64,000 nucleotides of DNA from JAOUEA01 sp963825635 (GCA_963825635.1 CAWGTU010000001.1:620001-684000); one strand, 5' to 3'. Counted from the first letter of the stretch, positions 1 to 8,407 are shown. Numbers and translations: made by a program. The notes: generated by a model not told the origin, from the sequence alone.

Positions 1-456
1 GCGATCGTCGGGGGTCGCCGCTCGTGCCGACCCGGCGGCAGGTCGAGGGGGTCGCACCGCCGTGAGTGCGTACACGCCTTGACCGATGGTGCGGTGCCAA
101 GGAACTCCGGTCGCGGCGGTCCATGCGTCCGCGAAACGACTCGCCCACGGCTCGTTCGCGGTCACGCCGGGCAGGTCGGGGTGCGCGTCGGCGAAGGCCG
201 CGACGAACGCGTCGATCACGCCGTCGCCGAGGGGATCCGCCAGGATCGCCGGGTACGGCGGCGTCCGCATCGCGGCGCCGACCACCCGGCCCGACTGAGC
301 GGCCACCCAGAAGAAGGCCTCGGCGTACGTGTCCGGGCGGTCGACGAGCTGCTGCGCGATCCCCAGCGGCAGGTTGTTGGCGGCCGTGTCGCGCTCGAGC
401 ACCGGCGCGGCCGCGGTGAGGAACGACGTGGCGTCGGGGAGCGGGGTAACCTGCAT
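1..456 (-). CDS. GNAT-like N-acetyltransferase, partial at window edge
   Basis: The reading frame starts with ATG at 456 and runs left off the window without a stop, so the C-terminus is missing. The first 150 or so residues begin MQVTPLPDATSFL and contain AEAFFWVAAQSGRVVGAAMRT, the strand-turn-strand pattern of the GNAT fold in which a protein describes what it 'sees' of the substrate. Known GNAT enzymes transfer acetyl from acetyl-CoA to amines; the substrate here is unknown and the acetyl-CoA loop is not clearly visible in the retained part. It is divergent from the S1 gene at 598. The family call is a moderate inference from fold pattern only. Confidence 0.6.
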   Translation of the reverse strand, partial: MQVTPLPDATSFLTAAAPVLERDTAANNLPLGIAQQLVDRPDTYAEAFFWVAAQSGRVVGAAMRTPPYPAILADPLGDGVIDAFVAAFADAHPDLPGVTANEPWASRFADAWTAATGVPWHRTIGQGVYALTAVRPPRPAAGSARAATPDDR

Positions 457-597
457 CGACGGATGCTACCGTCACGAGCCTCGCCGGCCGCCGATTGACG
501 GGTTCCTGCATCCCCGTCACACTGGCCGCCTCGCCCGGAAAGGCCGGGTTCGCAAGGGAAAGGGGCATCTGACATCGCTGAGATCGAGATCGGCGCG

Positions 598-936
598 GTG
601 ATCGACGGCACCGTCGAGCGCATCACGCCATACGGAGCGTTCCTCAAACTCGAGGACGGCCGCCTCGGATTGGTCCACATCTCCGAGATCGACCGCAACT
701 ACGTGAAGGACGTGCACGAGCACCTCCGCGAGGGCGACGTCGTGCAGGCCAAGGTGCGGGCGATCAAGGAAGACGGCAAGATCGACCTCTCGATCAAGGC
801 ACTGCAGGACCCCGCTCCGCCGCGACCGCGTCGCGGCTCCGACCCCGAGTTCGAGCAGATGCTCAAGAAGTTCATGCGCCAGAGCGAGGAGCGCCTGGTC
901 GACTACAAGCGCGCCGTCGAGCACAAGCGCAAGTAG
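598..936 (+). CDS. S1-domain RNA-binding protein
   Basis: A small protein of about 112 residues with one S1 OB-fold: GTVERITPYGAFLKLEDG, then GLVHISEI, then VRAIKEDGKIDLSIKAL, followed by a charged helical tail. S1 domains bind single-stranded RNA; similar free-standing S1 proteins are ribosome-associated or stress-linked in Gram-positive bacteria. The GTG at 598 is the first standard start, but it has no good ribosome binding site and cuts into the first beta strand. The frame continues upstream as SDIAEIEIGAVIDG with no ATG/GTG/TTG, and a purine-rich AAAGGGG lies at 560-565, about 8 bases before an in-frame ATC at 574. The true start may therefore be a rare codon. The 3' end overlaps the convergent acetyltransferase remnant by about 34 bp. 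Confidence 0.8.
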   Translation: MIDGTVERITPYGAFLKLEDGRLGLVHISEIDRNYVKDVHEHLREGDVVQAKVRAIKEDGKIDLSIKALQDPAPPRPRRGSDPEFEQMLKKFMRQSEERLVDYKRAVEHKRK

Positions 937-1504
937 CGGCTGTTCACGCTCGCCGCGCTCTCCCACGCCTCGCGGTCGATCTCGTACGTGTGCTCGTCAC
1001 ACGCCTCGCCCTTGAACGTCGTGTGCACGGTGGCGACGAGCGCCATGCCGAGCCGTTCGGCGACGACGATCGACGCGGCGTTCCTCGTGTCGGTCACGGC
1101 GCGCACGGCGCCGACGCACTGTCGATCGAACGCGTAGCCCAGCAGCGCCCGCGCGGCCTCGGTCGCGTATGCCGCGCCCCTGATGCGCGCGGTCCTACCG
1201 TGTACCCGATCTCGGCGATCGCCGGGTCGCCGGCGTCGAGCGCGAGCATGCAGTCGCCGACGAGCGCATCGTCGCGCAGCCGCGCGACCGCGAACTGGAA
1301 CGGCTCGCCGGGCACTCCGGGGTCGGCCCCTTCCATCTCGCCGACGAAGGCCTCGGCCTGCTCGACGGTGTAGTCCTGCCACGACTGGAATCGGGCGATG
1401 TCGTCATCGACCCGGTACGCATAGAAGGCTGCGACGTCGCGCGGGGCGAAGCGTCGCAGCCGCAGCCGCGCGGTCTCGATCGAGGTGAAGGAGCGGTCGC
1501 GCAT
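903..1504 (-). pseudogene. GNAT acetyltransferase (RimJ/RimL type), frameshifted
   Basis: The N-terminal half (ATG at 1504; SIETARLRLRRFAPRDVAAFYAYR) is a typical RimJ/RimL-type GNAT start and runs to IAEIGYTV near 1200. The family's next segment, expected as a basic loop followed by GYATEA, is found in another frame as RTARIRGAAYATEAARALLGYAF and continues to a stop at 903. One indel around 1190-1205 therefore splits a single gene of about 200 residues. Members acetylate N-termini of ribosomal proteins or small amines; the substrate here is unknown. Either a real inactivation or a sequencing error would explain it. The two halves fit together with no missing domain, so the lesion is minimal. 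Confidence 0.75.
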
Positions 1505-1545
1505 CGACGCAGCCTACCGACGGTGATGCACCCGCCCCTGGGAAC

Positions 1546-2979
1546 ATGGGCGCCATGACCGAGCCGATGCCGACCGCTCAGCGCGAGCTGCGTACCGCCG
1601 ACCTCGCCGCCGTGCGCGACCAGCTCGGCCGGGAACCGACGACGCCGTTCACGGTCGTGGCGCGCTGCACGGGGGGGCACCCGCTCGTGATCCGCAACGT
1701 GCCGATCGACGCGGCCGGGGACCCGTTCCCCACGACGTACTGGCTGACCTGTCCCGACGCCGTCAAGGCGATCTCCCGGATCGAGTCCGAGGGATGGATC
1801 GCCCGCCTGAACGGGCGGATGACCGACGACGAAGCGTTCCGCGCGTCCGTCGAGGCGGCCCACGACGCCTACGCGGCCGACCGGGCGTCAGACCTCGCCG
1901 CCGCCCGCGCGTGGGGTGGCGTGGCCGGTACTCGCATCGGGATCAAGTGCCTGCACGCGCACTACGCCTACCGGCTCGCCGGGGGAGACGATCCTGTGGG
2001 GGCGTGGGTCGCCGAGTGCATCGAACCGGTGCACGCCGATCAGCGGCGCGGCCGGGTCGCGGCGATCGATCAGGGGACGAACTCGATCCGGCTGCTCGTG
2101 GTGGAGCCGGCCGCCGAGCCGGGCGCGCCCGCGACCGAGCTCGCGCGCGACATGCTGATCACCAGGCTCGGCCTGGGTGTCGATCGCACCGGCCGCTTCG
2201 ACCACGACGCGCTCGTCCGCACAGTCGAGGCGCTGGGCACGTTCTGTCGCCGCGCCCGAGCGCTCGGGGCCGAGCGCATCCGGGTGGGGGCGACGAGCGC
2301 CGTGCGTGATGCGGAGAACCGTGACGAGTACGCGGCGGCGGTCCGCACGCTCGCCGGCTCCGAGCTCGAGGTGATCACGGGTGAGCAGGAGGCGGGCCTC
2401 TCGTTCCTCGGCGGCACCCACGGGTTGGACCCCTCCTGGGGACCGTTCGCGCTGCAAGACATCGGCGGAGGCTCGACGGAGTTCGTCGTCGGTGTGGCGC
2501 CGGGCATCGCCGAACAGGCCATCTCGACCCGCATGGGGAGCGTGCGGATGACCGAGCGGCACGTGCGGCACGATCCACCGACGGCCGAGGATCTCGCCGC
2601 TCTCGAGGCAGACGTGGCCTCGGTGCTCGACGAGGTGGACGCCTCGGTGGCGGTGCGCGACGCGCGCACGTTCGTCGCCGTCGCGGGCACGGCGACCACG
2701 CTGCAGGCCATCGCGCTCGACCTCTCTCGCTACGACCCCGACCGCATCCATCGCACGTGGCTCACGCGCGGAGACGCCGAGCGGGTGCGGGATGCGTTGG
2801 CGGCGATGACCGACGCCGAGCGAGCGGCGCTGCCGGTGATGGCGCCCGGTCGCGGTGACGTGATCGTCGCCGGCGCCGTGATCCTCGTCGCCACGATGCG
2901 ACGGTTCGGGCTCGACCGCGCGCTCGTGAGCGAGAGCGACATCCTCGATGGCTTGGCCCTCGAGATGCTCGGCGGGTAA
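1546..2979 (+). CDS. DUF501 domain fused to exopolyphosphatase (Ppx/GppA)
   Basis: A 477-residue fusion. Residues about 10-165 form a DUF501 domain (REPTTPFTVVARCTGGHPLVIRN, TTYWLTCPD, GGVAGTRIGIKCLHAHYA). Residues 170-477 form a Ppx/GppA ASKHA-fold phosphatase: RVAAIDQGTNSIRLLVVE (phosphate-1 loop), ATSAVRDAENRDEY, ITGEQEAGLSFLGG and DIGGGSTEFVVG (phosphate-2). Ppx/GppA enzymes hydrolyse polyphosphate and/or pppGpp. In Actinobacteria DUF501 and ppx are usually adjacent separate genes, so the fusion is notable. Starts at 1546, 1555 or 1567 are all possible; none has a strong ribosome binding site. The cyclophilin gene follows after 13 bp, suggesting co-transcription. Confidence 0.92.
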   Translation: MGAMTEPMPTAQRELRTADLAAVRDQLGREPTTPFTVVARCTGGHPLVIRNVPIDAAGDPFPTTYWLTCPDAVKAISRIESEGWIARLNGRMTDDEAFRASVEAAHDAYAADRASDLAAARAWGGVAGTRIGIKCLHAHYAYRLAGGDDPVGAWVAECIEPVHADQRRGRVAAIDQGTNSIRLLVVEPAAEPGAPATELARDMLITRLGLGVDRTGRFDHDALVRTVEALGTFCRRARALGAERIRVGATSAVRDAENRDEYAAAVRTLAGSELEVITGEQEAGLSFLGGTHGLDPSWGPFALQDIGGGSTEFVVGVAPGIAEQAISTRMGSVRMTERHVRHDPPTAEDLAALEADVASVLDEVDASVAVRDARTFVAVAGTATTLQAIALDLSRYDPDRIHRTWLTRGDAERVRDALAAMTDAERAALPVMAPGRGDVIVAGAVILVATMRRFGLDRALVSESDILDGLALEMLGG

Positions 2980-2992
2980 CCTCTGCGGCCGT

Positions 2993-3865
2993 ATGCCCAA
3001 TCGTTCCAGGGACAAGCAGCTCGCCAAGTTGGCGGCGCGCCGGCAGGCCGAGCGGCAGGCGGCCAAGCGCCGCCGGGACCTCACGCTGGGAGTCGTCGGG
3101 GGCCTCGCGGGGCTGGCGTTGCTGATCGTCGGGTACATGATCCTGACCGGGGATGACGAGCGGCCCGCGGCCTCGGCGACCCCGTCGGCCACGGCATCGG
3201 CGGAGCCCACAGGTGAGCCGGGGACCCGGTCGGGCTCCGTCACGCCGGTCGTCGAGCCCCCGTCGACCGTGGCGTGCGGCGGAGAGGCGCCACCCGGCGC
3301 CGGCGGGAGGTCGCCGCAGTTCGTCGGGCCCCCGCCGATGACGATCGACGAGCAGGCGACGTACACGGCGACGATCGCCACGTCGTGCGGCACGTTCGAG
3401 GCCGAGTTGCGTCCCGACATCGCTCCGGAGGCGGTGAACAGCTTCGTGTTCCTCGCGGAACGCGGCTTCTACGACGGGCTCACGTTCCACCGCATCGTGC
3501 AGGACTTCGTGATCCAGGGCGGGGATCCGCTGGGCGACGGCTCGGGCGGCCCCGGGTACGCCTTCGAGATCGAGACCTCGCCGAAGCAGACGTTCGACGC
3601 CCCGGGCATGATGGCGTTCGCGAACAGCGGACCCGGCACGAACGGCAGCCAGTTCTTCGTGACGCTCGCCGCGACCCCGCAGCTCGACCCCGGGGCGGGG
3701 TCGGGGGAGTACACGATCTTCGGCGAGGTGACCGACGGCCTCGACGTCGTGGAGGCGATCGGCGACGTCACCGGCACCGAGAACCCGGGCATCCCGGGTG
3801 AGCTGAGCGTGCCGACCGAGGCCGTGTACATCGACTCGATCACGATCGAGGAACGGCCGGCGTAG
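2993..3865 (+). CDS. Membrane-anchored cyclophilin-type peptidyl-prolyl isomerase
   Basis: A 290-residue protein with a very basic N-terminus (residues 1-30), one membrane helix at about 31-51 (LGVVGGLAGLALLIVGYMIL), a Ser/Thr/Pro/Ala-rich linker to about 115, and a cyclophilin domain at about 120-285. The active-site segment is FHRIVQDFVIQGGDP with the catalytic arginine at about 167, then GMMAFANSGPGTNGSQFFVT and an LDPGAGSGEYTIFGEV turn. Cyclophilins isomerise X-Pro bonds. The anchor places the domain outside the cytoplasm, where it would help fold exported proteins. It follows DUF501-Ppx closely on the same strand. Confidence 0.93.
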   Translation: MPNRSRDKQLAKLAARRQAERQAAKRRRDLTLGVVGGLAGLALLIVGYMILTGDDERPAASATPSATASAEPTGEPGTRSGSVTPVVEPPSTVACGGEAPPGAGGRSPQFVGPPPMTIDEQATYTATIATSCGTFEAELRPDIAPEAVNSFVFLAERGFYDGLTFHRIVQDFVIQGGDPLGDGSGGPGYAFEIETSPKQTFDAPGMMAFANSGPGTNGSQFFVTLAATPQLDPGAGSGEYTIFGEVTDGLDVVEAIGDVTGTENPGIPGELSVPTEAVYIDSITIEERPA

Positions 3866-3872
3866 CCGCTCG

Positions 3873-5195
3873 TCAGAGCCGCACGACGTTGGGCGCGTCG
3901 ATGCCCACCGTGACGCCGCGGGCGTCGAACACCATCGCCGCCGTGTTCACGAGCGCGTGCACGTCGACGTCGGCGTGCGGGGTCAACAGCACGACGATGT
4001 CGTGGGTCCCGACGACGTCGGGGTCCAGCGGCAACGAATCCCGCTCGGTGCCGTCGATCTCGCATCGCGGCACGAACGTGTCGTGGTATGCGACCACGGC
4101 TCCTCGCCGGGAGAGCCGCTCGAGCACCATCAGCGACGGTGAGGATCGCAGGTCGTCGATGCCGGGCTTGAACGCGACGCCCACCCCGAGCACCGTGGAG
4201 CCCTTGATCGGCTTCCCCGCGTCGTTGAGCGCCTCGGCGATGCGCGAGACCACGTAGTCGGGCATGCGGTTGTTGACCTCGTTCGCATGCTCGATGAACT
4301 CCACGCGGTAGCCGAGCTGCTGGCCGGCGCGCCACGACAGGTAGGTGGGATCGATCGCGATGCAGTGGCCGCCGACGCCGGGGCCCGGCCAGAAGGGCTG
4401 GTATCCGAAGGGCTTCGTGGCGGCGGCGTGCAGTGACTCCCAGATGTCGACGCCGAGGTCGCGGGCGAGCACGGCGAGCTCGTTCACGAGGGCGATGTTC
4501 ACCTGCCGGTACGTGTTCTCGATCAGCTTGGCCATCTCGGCCTCCCGCGGCGTCGACGTCGTGACTACCGTGTGGATGAACGCCGAGTAGAACGAGACCG
4601 CGAGCTCGCGGCACCGGTCGGTGAGCCCCGAGACGATCTTCGGGGTCGTGTCGAGCCGGTGCTCGCGGTTCCCGGGATCGATGCGTTCGGGGCTGTAACC
4701 GAGCGCGAAGTCGCGTCCCGCCCGCAGCCCCGACCCCTCCAGGATCGGCCGGAGCAGCTCCTCGGTGGTGCCCGGGTAGGTCGTCGACTCGAGCACCACG
4801 AGCACGCCCGGCCTCAGGAACCGCGCCACGTCCTCGGCCGCCGTCAGCACCATCGTGAGGTCGGGGGCGCCGTCGGTGAGCGGGGTCGGCAGACACAGCA
4901 CGATCACGTCGGCGTCGGCGAGGGGCGCCGGCGTCTCGCTGAACGAGGCGCGATCCATCGCCTCCACCTCTGAATCCGCGACGTCGCCGATGTGCGACCG
5001 GCGGCCTCGCAACGTGTCGACCTTGGCGTCGTCGCTGTCGACCCCGATCACTCGGAAGCCGGCGGCGTGCATGCCGACCAGCAGCGGCAACCCCACGTAG
5101 CCGAGCCCCACCACGGCGGCGGTCGCCGAGCGGTCGCGGATCCGGATCGCGAGGGTGTCGAGCGGGTCGACCTCGGGTCTGGTCATCGTCGACAT
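3873..5195 (-). CDS. Nucleotide-sugar dehydrogenase (UDP-Glc/GDP-Man DH family, WecC-like)
   Basis: A 440-residue enzyme with all three family domains. The NAD-binding Rossmann loop is VVGLGYVGLPLL (residues about 29-40). The middle dimer domain contains STTYPGTTEELLRPIL and YSPERIDPGN. The catalytic segment is PGPGVGGHCIAIDPTYLSW with the nucleophilic cysteine. The C-terminal domain has AFKPGIDDLRSSPS. Members oxidise the C6 hydroxyl of a UDP- or GDP-sugar to a uronate in two NAD+-dependent steps; the sequence resembles the WecC/ManNAc-uronate branch, but the sugar is not determinable. It probably feeds cell-surface polysaccharide synthesis. ATG at 5195 or 5186 are alternative starts. It is convergent with the cyclophilin gene. 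Confidence 0.92.
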   Translation of the reverse strand: MSTMTRPEVDPLDTLAIRIRDRSATAAVVGLGYVGLPLLVGMHAAGFRVIGVDSDDAKVDTLRGRRSHIGDVADSEVEAMDRASFSETPAPLADADVIVLCLPTPLTDGAPDLTMVLTAAEDVARFLRPGVLVVLESTTYPGTTEELLRPILEGSGLRAGRDFALGYSPERIDPGNREHRLDTTPKIVSGLTDRCRELAVSFYSAFIHTVVTTSTPREAEMAKLIENTYRQVNIALVNELAVLARDLGVDIWESLHAAATKPFGYQPFWPGPGVGGHCIAIDPTYLSWRAGQQLGYRVEFIEHANEVNNRMPDYVVSRIAEALNDAGKPIKGSTVLGVGVAFKPGIDDLRSSPSLMVLERLSRRGAVVAYHDTFVPRCEIDGTERDSLPLDPDVVGTHDIVVLLTPHADVDVHALVNTAAMVFDARGVTVGIDAPNVVRL

Positions 5196-5251
5196 GGCTC
5201 CCGAGCCTAGGGTACCCACGCTGACCTGCAAGCACTCCGGGTGGGCGGCGC

Positions 5252-5698
5252 CTACCAGCTTGAGCCGAAGGTCTGCACGTCGGCGATCCCGCAGCCCGAC
5301 GACGACGCGAACTCGGCGCCCTGGCCGTCGATCTCGCGCAGGTAGAAGCAGGTGCCCGAGGTGCTGCGGCCCGAGACGAACAGCTCGTTCCCGACCGGAT
5401 GCACGTGGACGTAGACCGGTCCGATCGCGAGCGGCGTGTCGCCGGCGACGTAATCCAGCGCCGACTCCATGCTCTCCAGGATGAGGGCGTTCTCGGTGTA
5501 CGTCGCTCCGTCGGTGTAGAACGTGCGCTCTGCCAGGAAGGCGTTGCGCACATCGGTCTGCACCGCGCGGTCCTGCGCCCGCGCACGGGCCCCGAGGAAG
5601 GTGGGCAGGGCGATCGCGATCAGCAGACCGATGATCAACACCACGATCATCATCTCGACCAGCGTGAAGCCGTCCTCGGCCCGGAGTCTCCGTCGCAT
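5252..5698 (-). CDS. Type IV pilin-like prepilin
   Basis: A 148-residue class III signal protein. A short basic leader RRRLRAEDG precedes the processing site G/FTLVEMMIVVLIIGLL, with the conserved Glu at mature position 5 and a continuous hydrophobic helix. The C-terminal globular part has two cysteines (about residues 118 and 136), as in pseudopilins. A prepilin peptidase would cleave after the glycine and N-methylate Phe1. No assembly ATPase, inner-membrane platform or peptidase gene is present in this window, so the gene depends on machinery elsewhere or is a stand-alone minor pilin. Confidence 0.9.
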   Translation of the reverse strand: MRRRLRAEDGFTLVEMMIVVLIIGLLIAIALPTFLGARARAQDRAVQTDVRNAFLAERTFYTDGATYTENALILESMESALDYVAGDTPLAIGPVYVHVHPVGNELFVSGRSTSGTCFYLREIDGQGAEFASSSGCGIADVQTFGSSW

Positions 5699-5732
5699 AC
5701 CCCAGGTATCGGTACCGGGGAGGTGATGCTGG

Positions 5733-6755
5733 TTACCCGGAAGCCGGTAACGCTTCCTGCCTAGGGAGTGTGACCCACTCGCCGATGTCGCGCTCGATGC
5801 CGGCCTTGGTGGCCTCGTCGGCGAACGACGCGCGGACCGCTGCTCGGGAGAGATCGGCGAGCTCGTCGTCGGGCAGCGCCCAGGCGCGTCGGGCGGTCTC
5901 GAAGACGTCGGTGAGCCACGCGCCGAACATCGGCGGGTCGTCGGAGTTCAGGGTGACGACGACGCCCGCGTCGCGCAGTCGCAGGAACGGGTGTTCCTCG
6001 AGCGAGGGGTACGCGCCCGTGGCGACGTTCGAGATCGGTGAGACCTCGAGCGGGATCGCGTCGGCCGCGAGGCGTTCGACGAGCCGCGGGTCGTCGACCG
6101 CGCGCACGCCGTGTCCGATGCGGTCCGGCAGGAAGTGCTCGAGCGTTAGCCACACGTTCTCGGGTCCCGCCCACTCACCGGCGTGAGGGACCGACCGCAG
6201 GCCGGCGTCCTTCGCCGCCCGGAACACGTGGGCGAACGGCTCGATCTCGCTCGTCTCGCTGCCCGCGCAGTTCAGGCCGACGACCCCGGCGTCGATGAAC
6301 GTCAGCGCGGCCTCGAGCGTGCGCTCGGCGGCGTCGAGTCCGACGTCCCGCACCACGTCCGGCGTCACGCGCACGACCGTGCCGTAGTCGCGAGCTCCGG
6401 CCGCGAGCCCGTCGAGCACCGCTTCCAGGGGCGACGTCCAGTCGTCGCCGAAGGCGGCCGCATGTGCCGAGGGCGTGAAGACCGCCTCCGCGTACCGGAC
6501 CCCGTTCGCGGCGAGGTCCTCGGTCACCTCGAGTCCCAGCCGTCTGAAGTCGTCCAGCTCCGTGAACAGGTCGCAGAGCGCGATGTACTGGTCGATGAAG
6601 TGAGCGGGGCCGTCGAAGCGCCATCCGTCGGGCCCGAGGCCGGATGGGGTCGGCACGCCGTTGCGATCGACGAGCTCGCGGACCGTCTCGATGCGCATCG
6701 CGCCCTCGAGGTGGATGTGGAGCTCGACCTTCGGCAGTTCTCGGAGATCGCGCAT
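5733..6755 (-). CDS. add: Adenosine deaminase
   Basis: A 340-residue amidohydrolase-superfamily protein. The zinc-binding HIHLEG motif lies at residues 13-18, HAGEWAGPENV near the middle supplies the next metal/substrate His and the catalytic Glu, and NSDDPPMFGAWL carries the metal-binding Asp pair. It hydrolyses adenosine (or an analogue such as aminodeoxyfutalosine) to the inosine product plus ammonia; the paralogues cannot be told apart here. ATG at 6755 is preferred over GTG at 6761. The upstream neighbour is the tRNA-Leu gene on the other strand. Confidence 0.9.
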   Translation of the reverse strand: MRDLRELPKVELHIHLEGAMRIETVRELVDRNGVPTPSGLGPDGWRFDGPAHFIDQYIALCDLFTELDDFRRLGLEVTEDLAANGVRYAEAVFTPSAHAAAFGDDWTSPLEAVLDGLAAGARDYGTVVRVTPDVVRDVGLDAAERTLEAALTFIDAGVVGLNCAGSETSEIEPFAHVFRAAKDAGLRSVPHAGEWAGPENVWLTLEHFLPDRIGHGVRAVDDPRLVERLAADAIPLEVSPISNVATGAYPSLEEHPFLRLRDAGVVVTLNSDDPPMFGAWLTDVFETARRAWALPDDELADLSRAAVRASFADEATKAGIERDIGEWVTLPRQEALPASG

Positions 6756-6803
6756 GCCCACGATGGTACGAGCCCGCGACGGGCGGCTAGCATCGCGGGC
6801 GAG

Positions 6804-6887
6804 GCCCGGGTGCCGGAACCGGTAGACGGAGGCGCCTTAAAAGCGCCGGCCCGAGAGGGCGTGTGGGTTCGACTCCCACCCCGGGCA
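6804..6887 (+). tRNA. tRNA-Leu (anticodon UAA)
   Basis: An 84-nt class II tRNA. Acceptor arms GCCCGGG (6804-6810) and CCCGGGC (6880-6886) pair perfectly, with discriminator A at 6887. The anticodon arm is GGCGC-CUUAAAA-GCGCC with anticodon UAA. A long variable arm (GGCCCGAGAGGGCGU region) and the T-loop GTTCGACTC are present. No CCA is encoded. Its last bases are duplicated exactly about 3.7 kb downstream, so the gene appears to have served as an integration target. Confidence 0.96.
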
Positions 6888-6888
6888 C
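6869..6888 (+). repeat. Candidate attachment site copy 1 (3' end of tRNA-Leu)
   Basis: Twenty bases covering the T-loop and 3' acceptor strand of tRNA-Leu recur exactly at 10548-10567 in the same orientation; sequence before and after differs at the two places. A direct duplication of a tRNA 3' end is the classic footprint of a tyrosine-recombinase-mediated insertion that restores the tRNA. The segment between the copies is 3.66 kb. Between this copy and the first candidate gene at 7144 I see nothing recognisable. Confidence 0.7.
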
Positions 6889-7143
6889 TGTGTAGGCCTG
6901 TGCCCATCTCGCAGCAGGATCTCCCACGAGGCCGCGATCGGCGTCTACCCGACCCGAGTCGATCACGGAGTCTGCAACACAAGAGCTCACGCGATCCCGT
7001 CTGCCTGGAGACACGTCCGCCTCCACCGGGTCCGCAAGAGACCTAGGTGTGAGGATCCCGCCAGTGGCGAAGCTGTGGCGCACCCATGGTGGTTGGGTCG
7101 CACCTCTTCCAACCGTCCTCGTCCGTCGGGCACGCTGCGTGAC

Positions 7144-7911
7144 ATGTCGTTGCAGGAGCTCACGCTGATCCTCGTCTCCGCGACGGTGTGCGTGGCGCTC
7201 GTGTCGTGGCGCGGTGCGCCGGCGGTCATGGTCGCGCTCCTCTCAGGACTCGCGGGCGCGGTAGCCGCCTACCACGTGGTTACAGCGGATGGGCCGGAGG
7301 GCGCTCCAGCCGAGATCGCCTTGTGGTTCAGCGTCGGGCTCGTCGCTGGCGCGATCTACGGGGCGGCAGCGACGCGTCGCCGTGAACGTGGCACCTGGCC
7401 GATGAGGTGGTGGGCGGTGACCGTTCTGCTCGTGGCTCCGCTCGCATGCGTGGCTCTCACCCTCGCCCTGCAGGACGCGTGCCCGCTCTACGTCCAGGAG
7501 GGGATCTGCGACTTCGGAGGGACCGACGTTTTGGGCGGCTGGATCACGGCGGTCGTGTTCCTCTTCGCGGTCGACCTGCTTGTCCTCGCGATGCTGTTCT
7601 GGTTCGCCCCCGGACGATCCTGTGGGCAAGCCCTGGAAGGGGAAGCTCGATCCCAGCCGTCGACCGCGAGGCAGCTCGCGCTCGCGGGCTTGGCTCGGCA
7701 TCGCATCGGGGTCTGGGCCTCACGGACCTCTGAACTGGAGGCGTGGCGTTCGGCGCAGCCGGATGCCGAGAGCTCGCACCGTGACCTCCGCCGGTGCGCT
7801 TCGTCGAGGTGCATGCTCGACTTCGACTCCCGCGATGGCTTCCCGCGGACTTCGGGCTGGTCGACTGGACCTTCTCGGAGGAAGACTGGGACGAGGCAGC
7901 GGGGGACGTGA
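7144..7911 (+). CDS. Unknown integral membrane protein, C-terminus doubtful
   Basis: From ATG at 7144 (MSLQELTLILVSATVCVALVSW) there are about five hydrophobic segments: the start, APAVMVALLSGLAGAVAAYH, IALWFSVGLVAGAIYGAAA, WWAVTVLLVAPLACVALTLAL, and WITAVVFLFAVDLLVLAMLFWF. After FWFAPGR (about 7620) the frame turns into Arg/Ser-rich sequence without protein-like character and overlaps the next gene by 118 bp. A frameshift near 7615-7630 is likely; one alternative frame continues DDPVGKPWKGKLDPSRR. I do not recognise the family. It is the first gene inside the tRNA-bounded island. Confidence 0.5.
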   Translation: MSLQELTLILVSATVCVALVSWRGAPAVMVALLSGLAGAVAAYHVVTADGPEGAPAEIALWFSVGLVAGAIYGAAATRRRERGTWPMRWWAVTVLLVAPLACVALTLALQDACPLYVQEGICDFGGTDVLGGWITAVVFLFAVDLLVLAMLFWFAPGRSCGQALEGEARSQPSTARQLALAGLARHRIGVWASRTSELEAWRSAQPDAESSHRDLRRCASSRCMLDFDSRDGFPRTSGWSTGPSRRKTGTRQRGT

Positions 7912-8240
7912 CGGTCTCGGCTTCGTCGGGGGTCTGGGCGGGCGAGGGCTGCCGAGAGGTCGCGCTCACCCTCTTCGAGGGGGACCCAGATTCCCCACGC
8001 ATGGACCGCCTCTACACCGTCGTCGATGAGGTCGGTGAGTGGGCCGTGCTGGCCGGACCCGGATGCGGGCGGTCGGCCATCGCGGACGGATCGTGCCTGC
8101 GATACGTGGCGTGGGCACCCGAGGAGCGTGGCGACGAGAACGGGGTCCTGGGGCTTCGCCTCGAAGTCTCGGGGGTCGACCGCGATACCGGCGACAGGAT
8201 CGCTCTCGGGATCCCGGTCACTGATCCCGACGATGGGTAG
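7794..8240 (+). CDS. Hypothetical acidic protein
   Basis: A 148-residue protein from GTG at 7794. It starts RFVEVHARLRLPRWLPADFGLVDWTFSEEDWDE and has balanced, protein-like composition (acidic, with CREVALTLFEG, DRLYTVVDEVGEW and RLEVSGVDRDTGD segments), unlike the overlapping frames. There are no membrane helices or signal peptide. An in-frame stop at 7782-7784 limits the start to GTG 7794 or nearby. No family is recognised. It lies in the candidate island between the membrane gene and the ECF sigma factor. Confidence 0.6.
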   Translation: MRFVEVHARLRLPRWLPADFGLVDWTFSEEDWDEAAGDVTVSASSGVWAGEGCREVALTLFEGDPDSPRMDRLYTVVDEVGEWAVLAGPGCGRSAIADGSCLRYVAWAPEERGDENGVLGLRLEVSGVDRDTGDRIALGIPVTDPDDG

Positions 8241-8348
8241 GTACGGATGATCCGGACTCGTCTAGGCCGTCGGAGGGGGCATCTTGTCGACCACATCGCC
8301 TTGGCCTTCCTCGTGTGGGTGATGCGGTGACGCCGTCGATCGGCAGGA

Positions 8349-8407
8349 GCCCACACAACTGGGCTGCGCATCCCGCCACGCTCCACGTCCCCATGCCGCC
8401 ACACGAC
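8349..8407. repeat. Imperfect intergenic repeat, copy 1
   Basis: About 59 bp beginning GCCCACA and containing GCTCCACGTCCCCATG is repeated with about 80% identity at 10128-10185 in the same orientation. Both copies are intergenic: this one lies before the ECF sigma gene, the other before the small gene at 10268. It is not a tRNA and I find no long internal hairpin. It may be a shared regulatory or transposition-derived sequence. The remaining 8241-8514 spacer shows no gene. Confidence 0.55.

Noticed and set aside
3793..3804. CATCCCGGGTGA, similar to the adjacent-half operator
   Set aside because: Two changes from the consensus and fully inside the cyclophilin coding sequence, where the codons explain it.
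6888..7143. Search for an integrase or excisionase gene next to tRNA-Leu
   Set aside because: No frame in this spacer or the following 3.7 kb shows the tyrosine-recombinase R-H-R-Y pattern.
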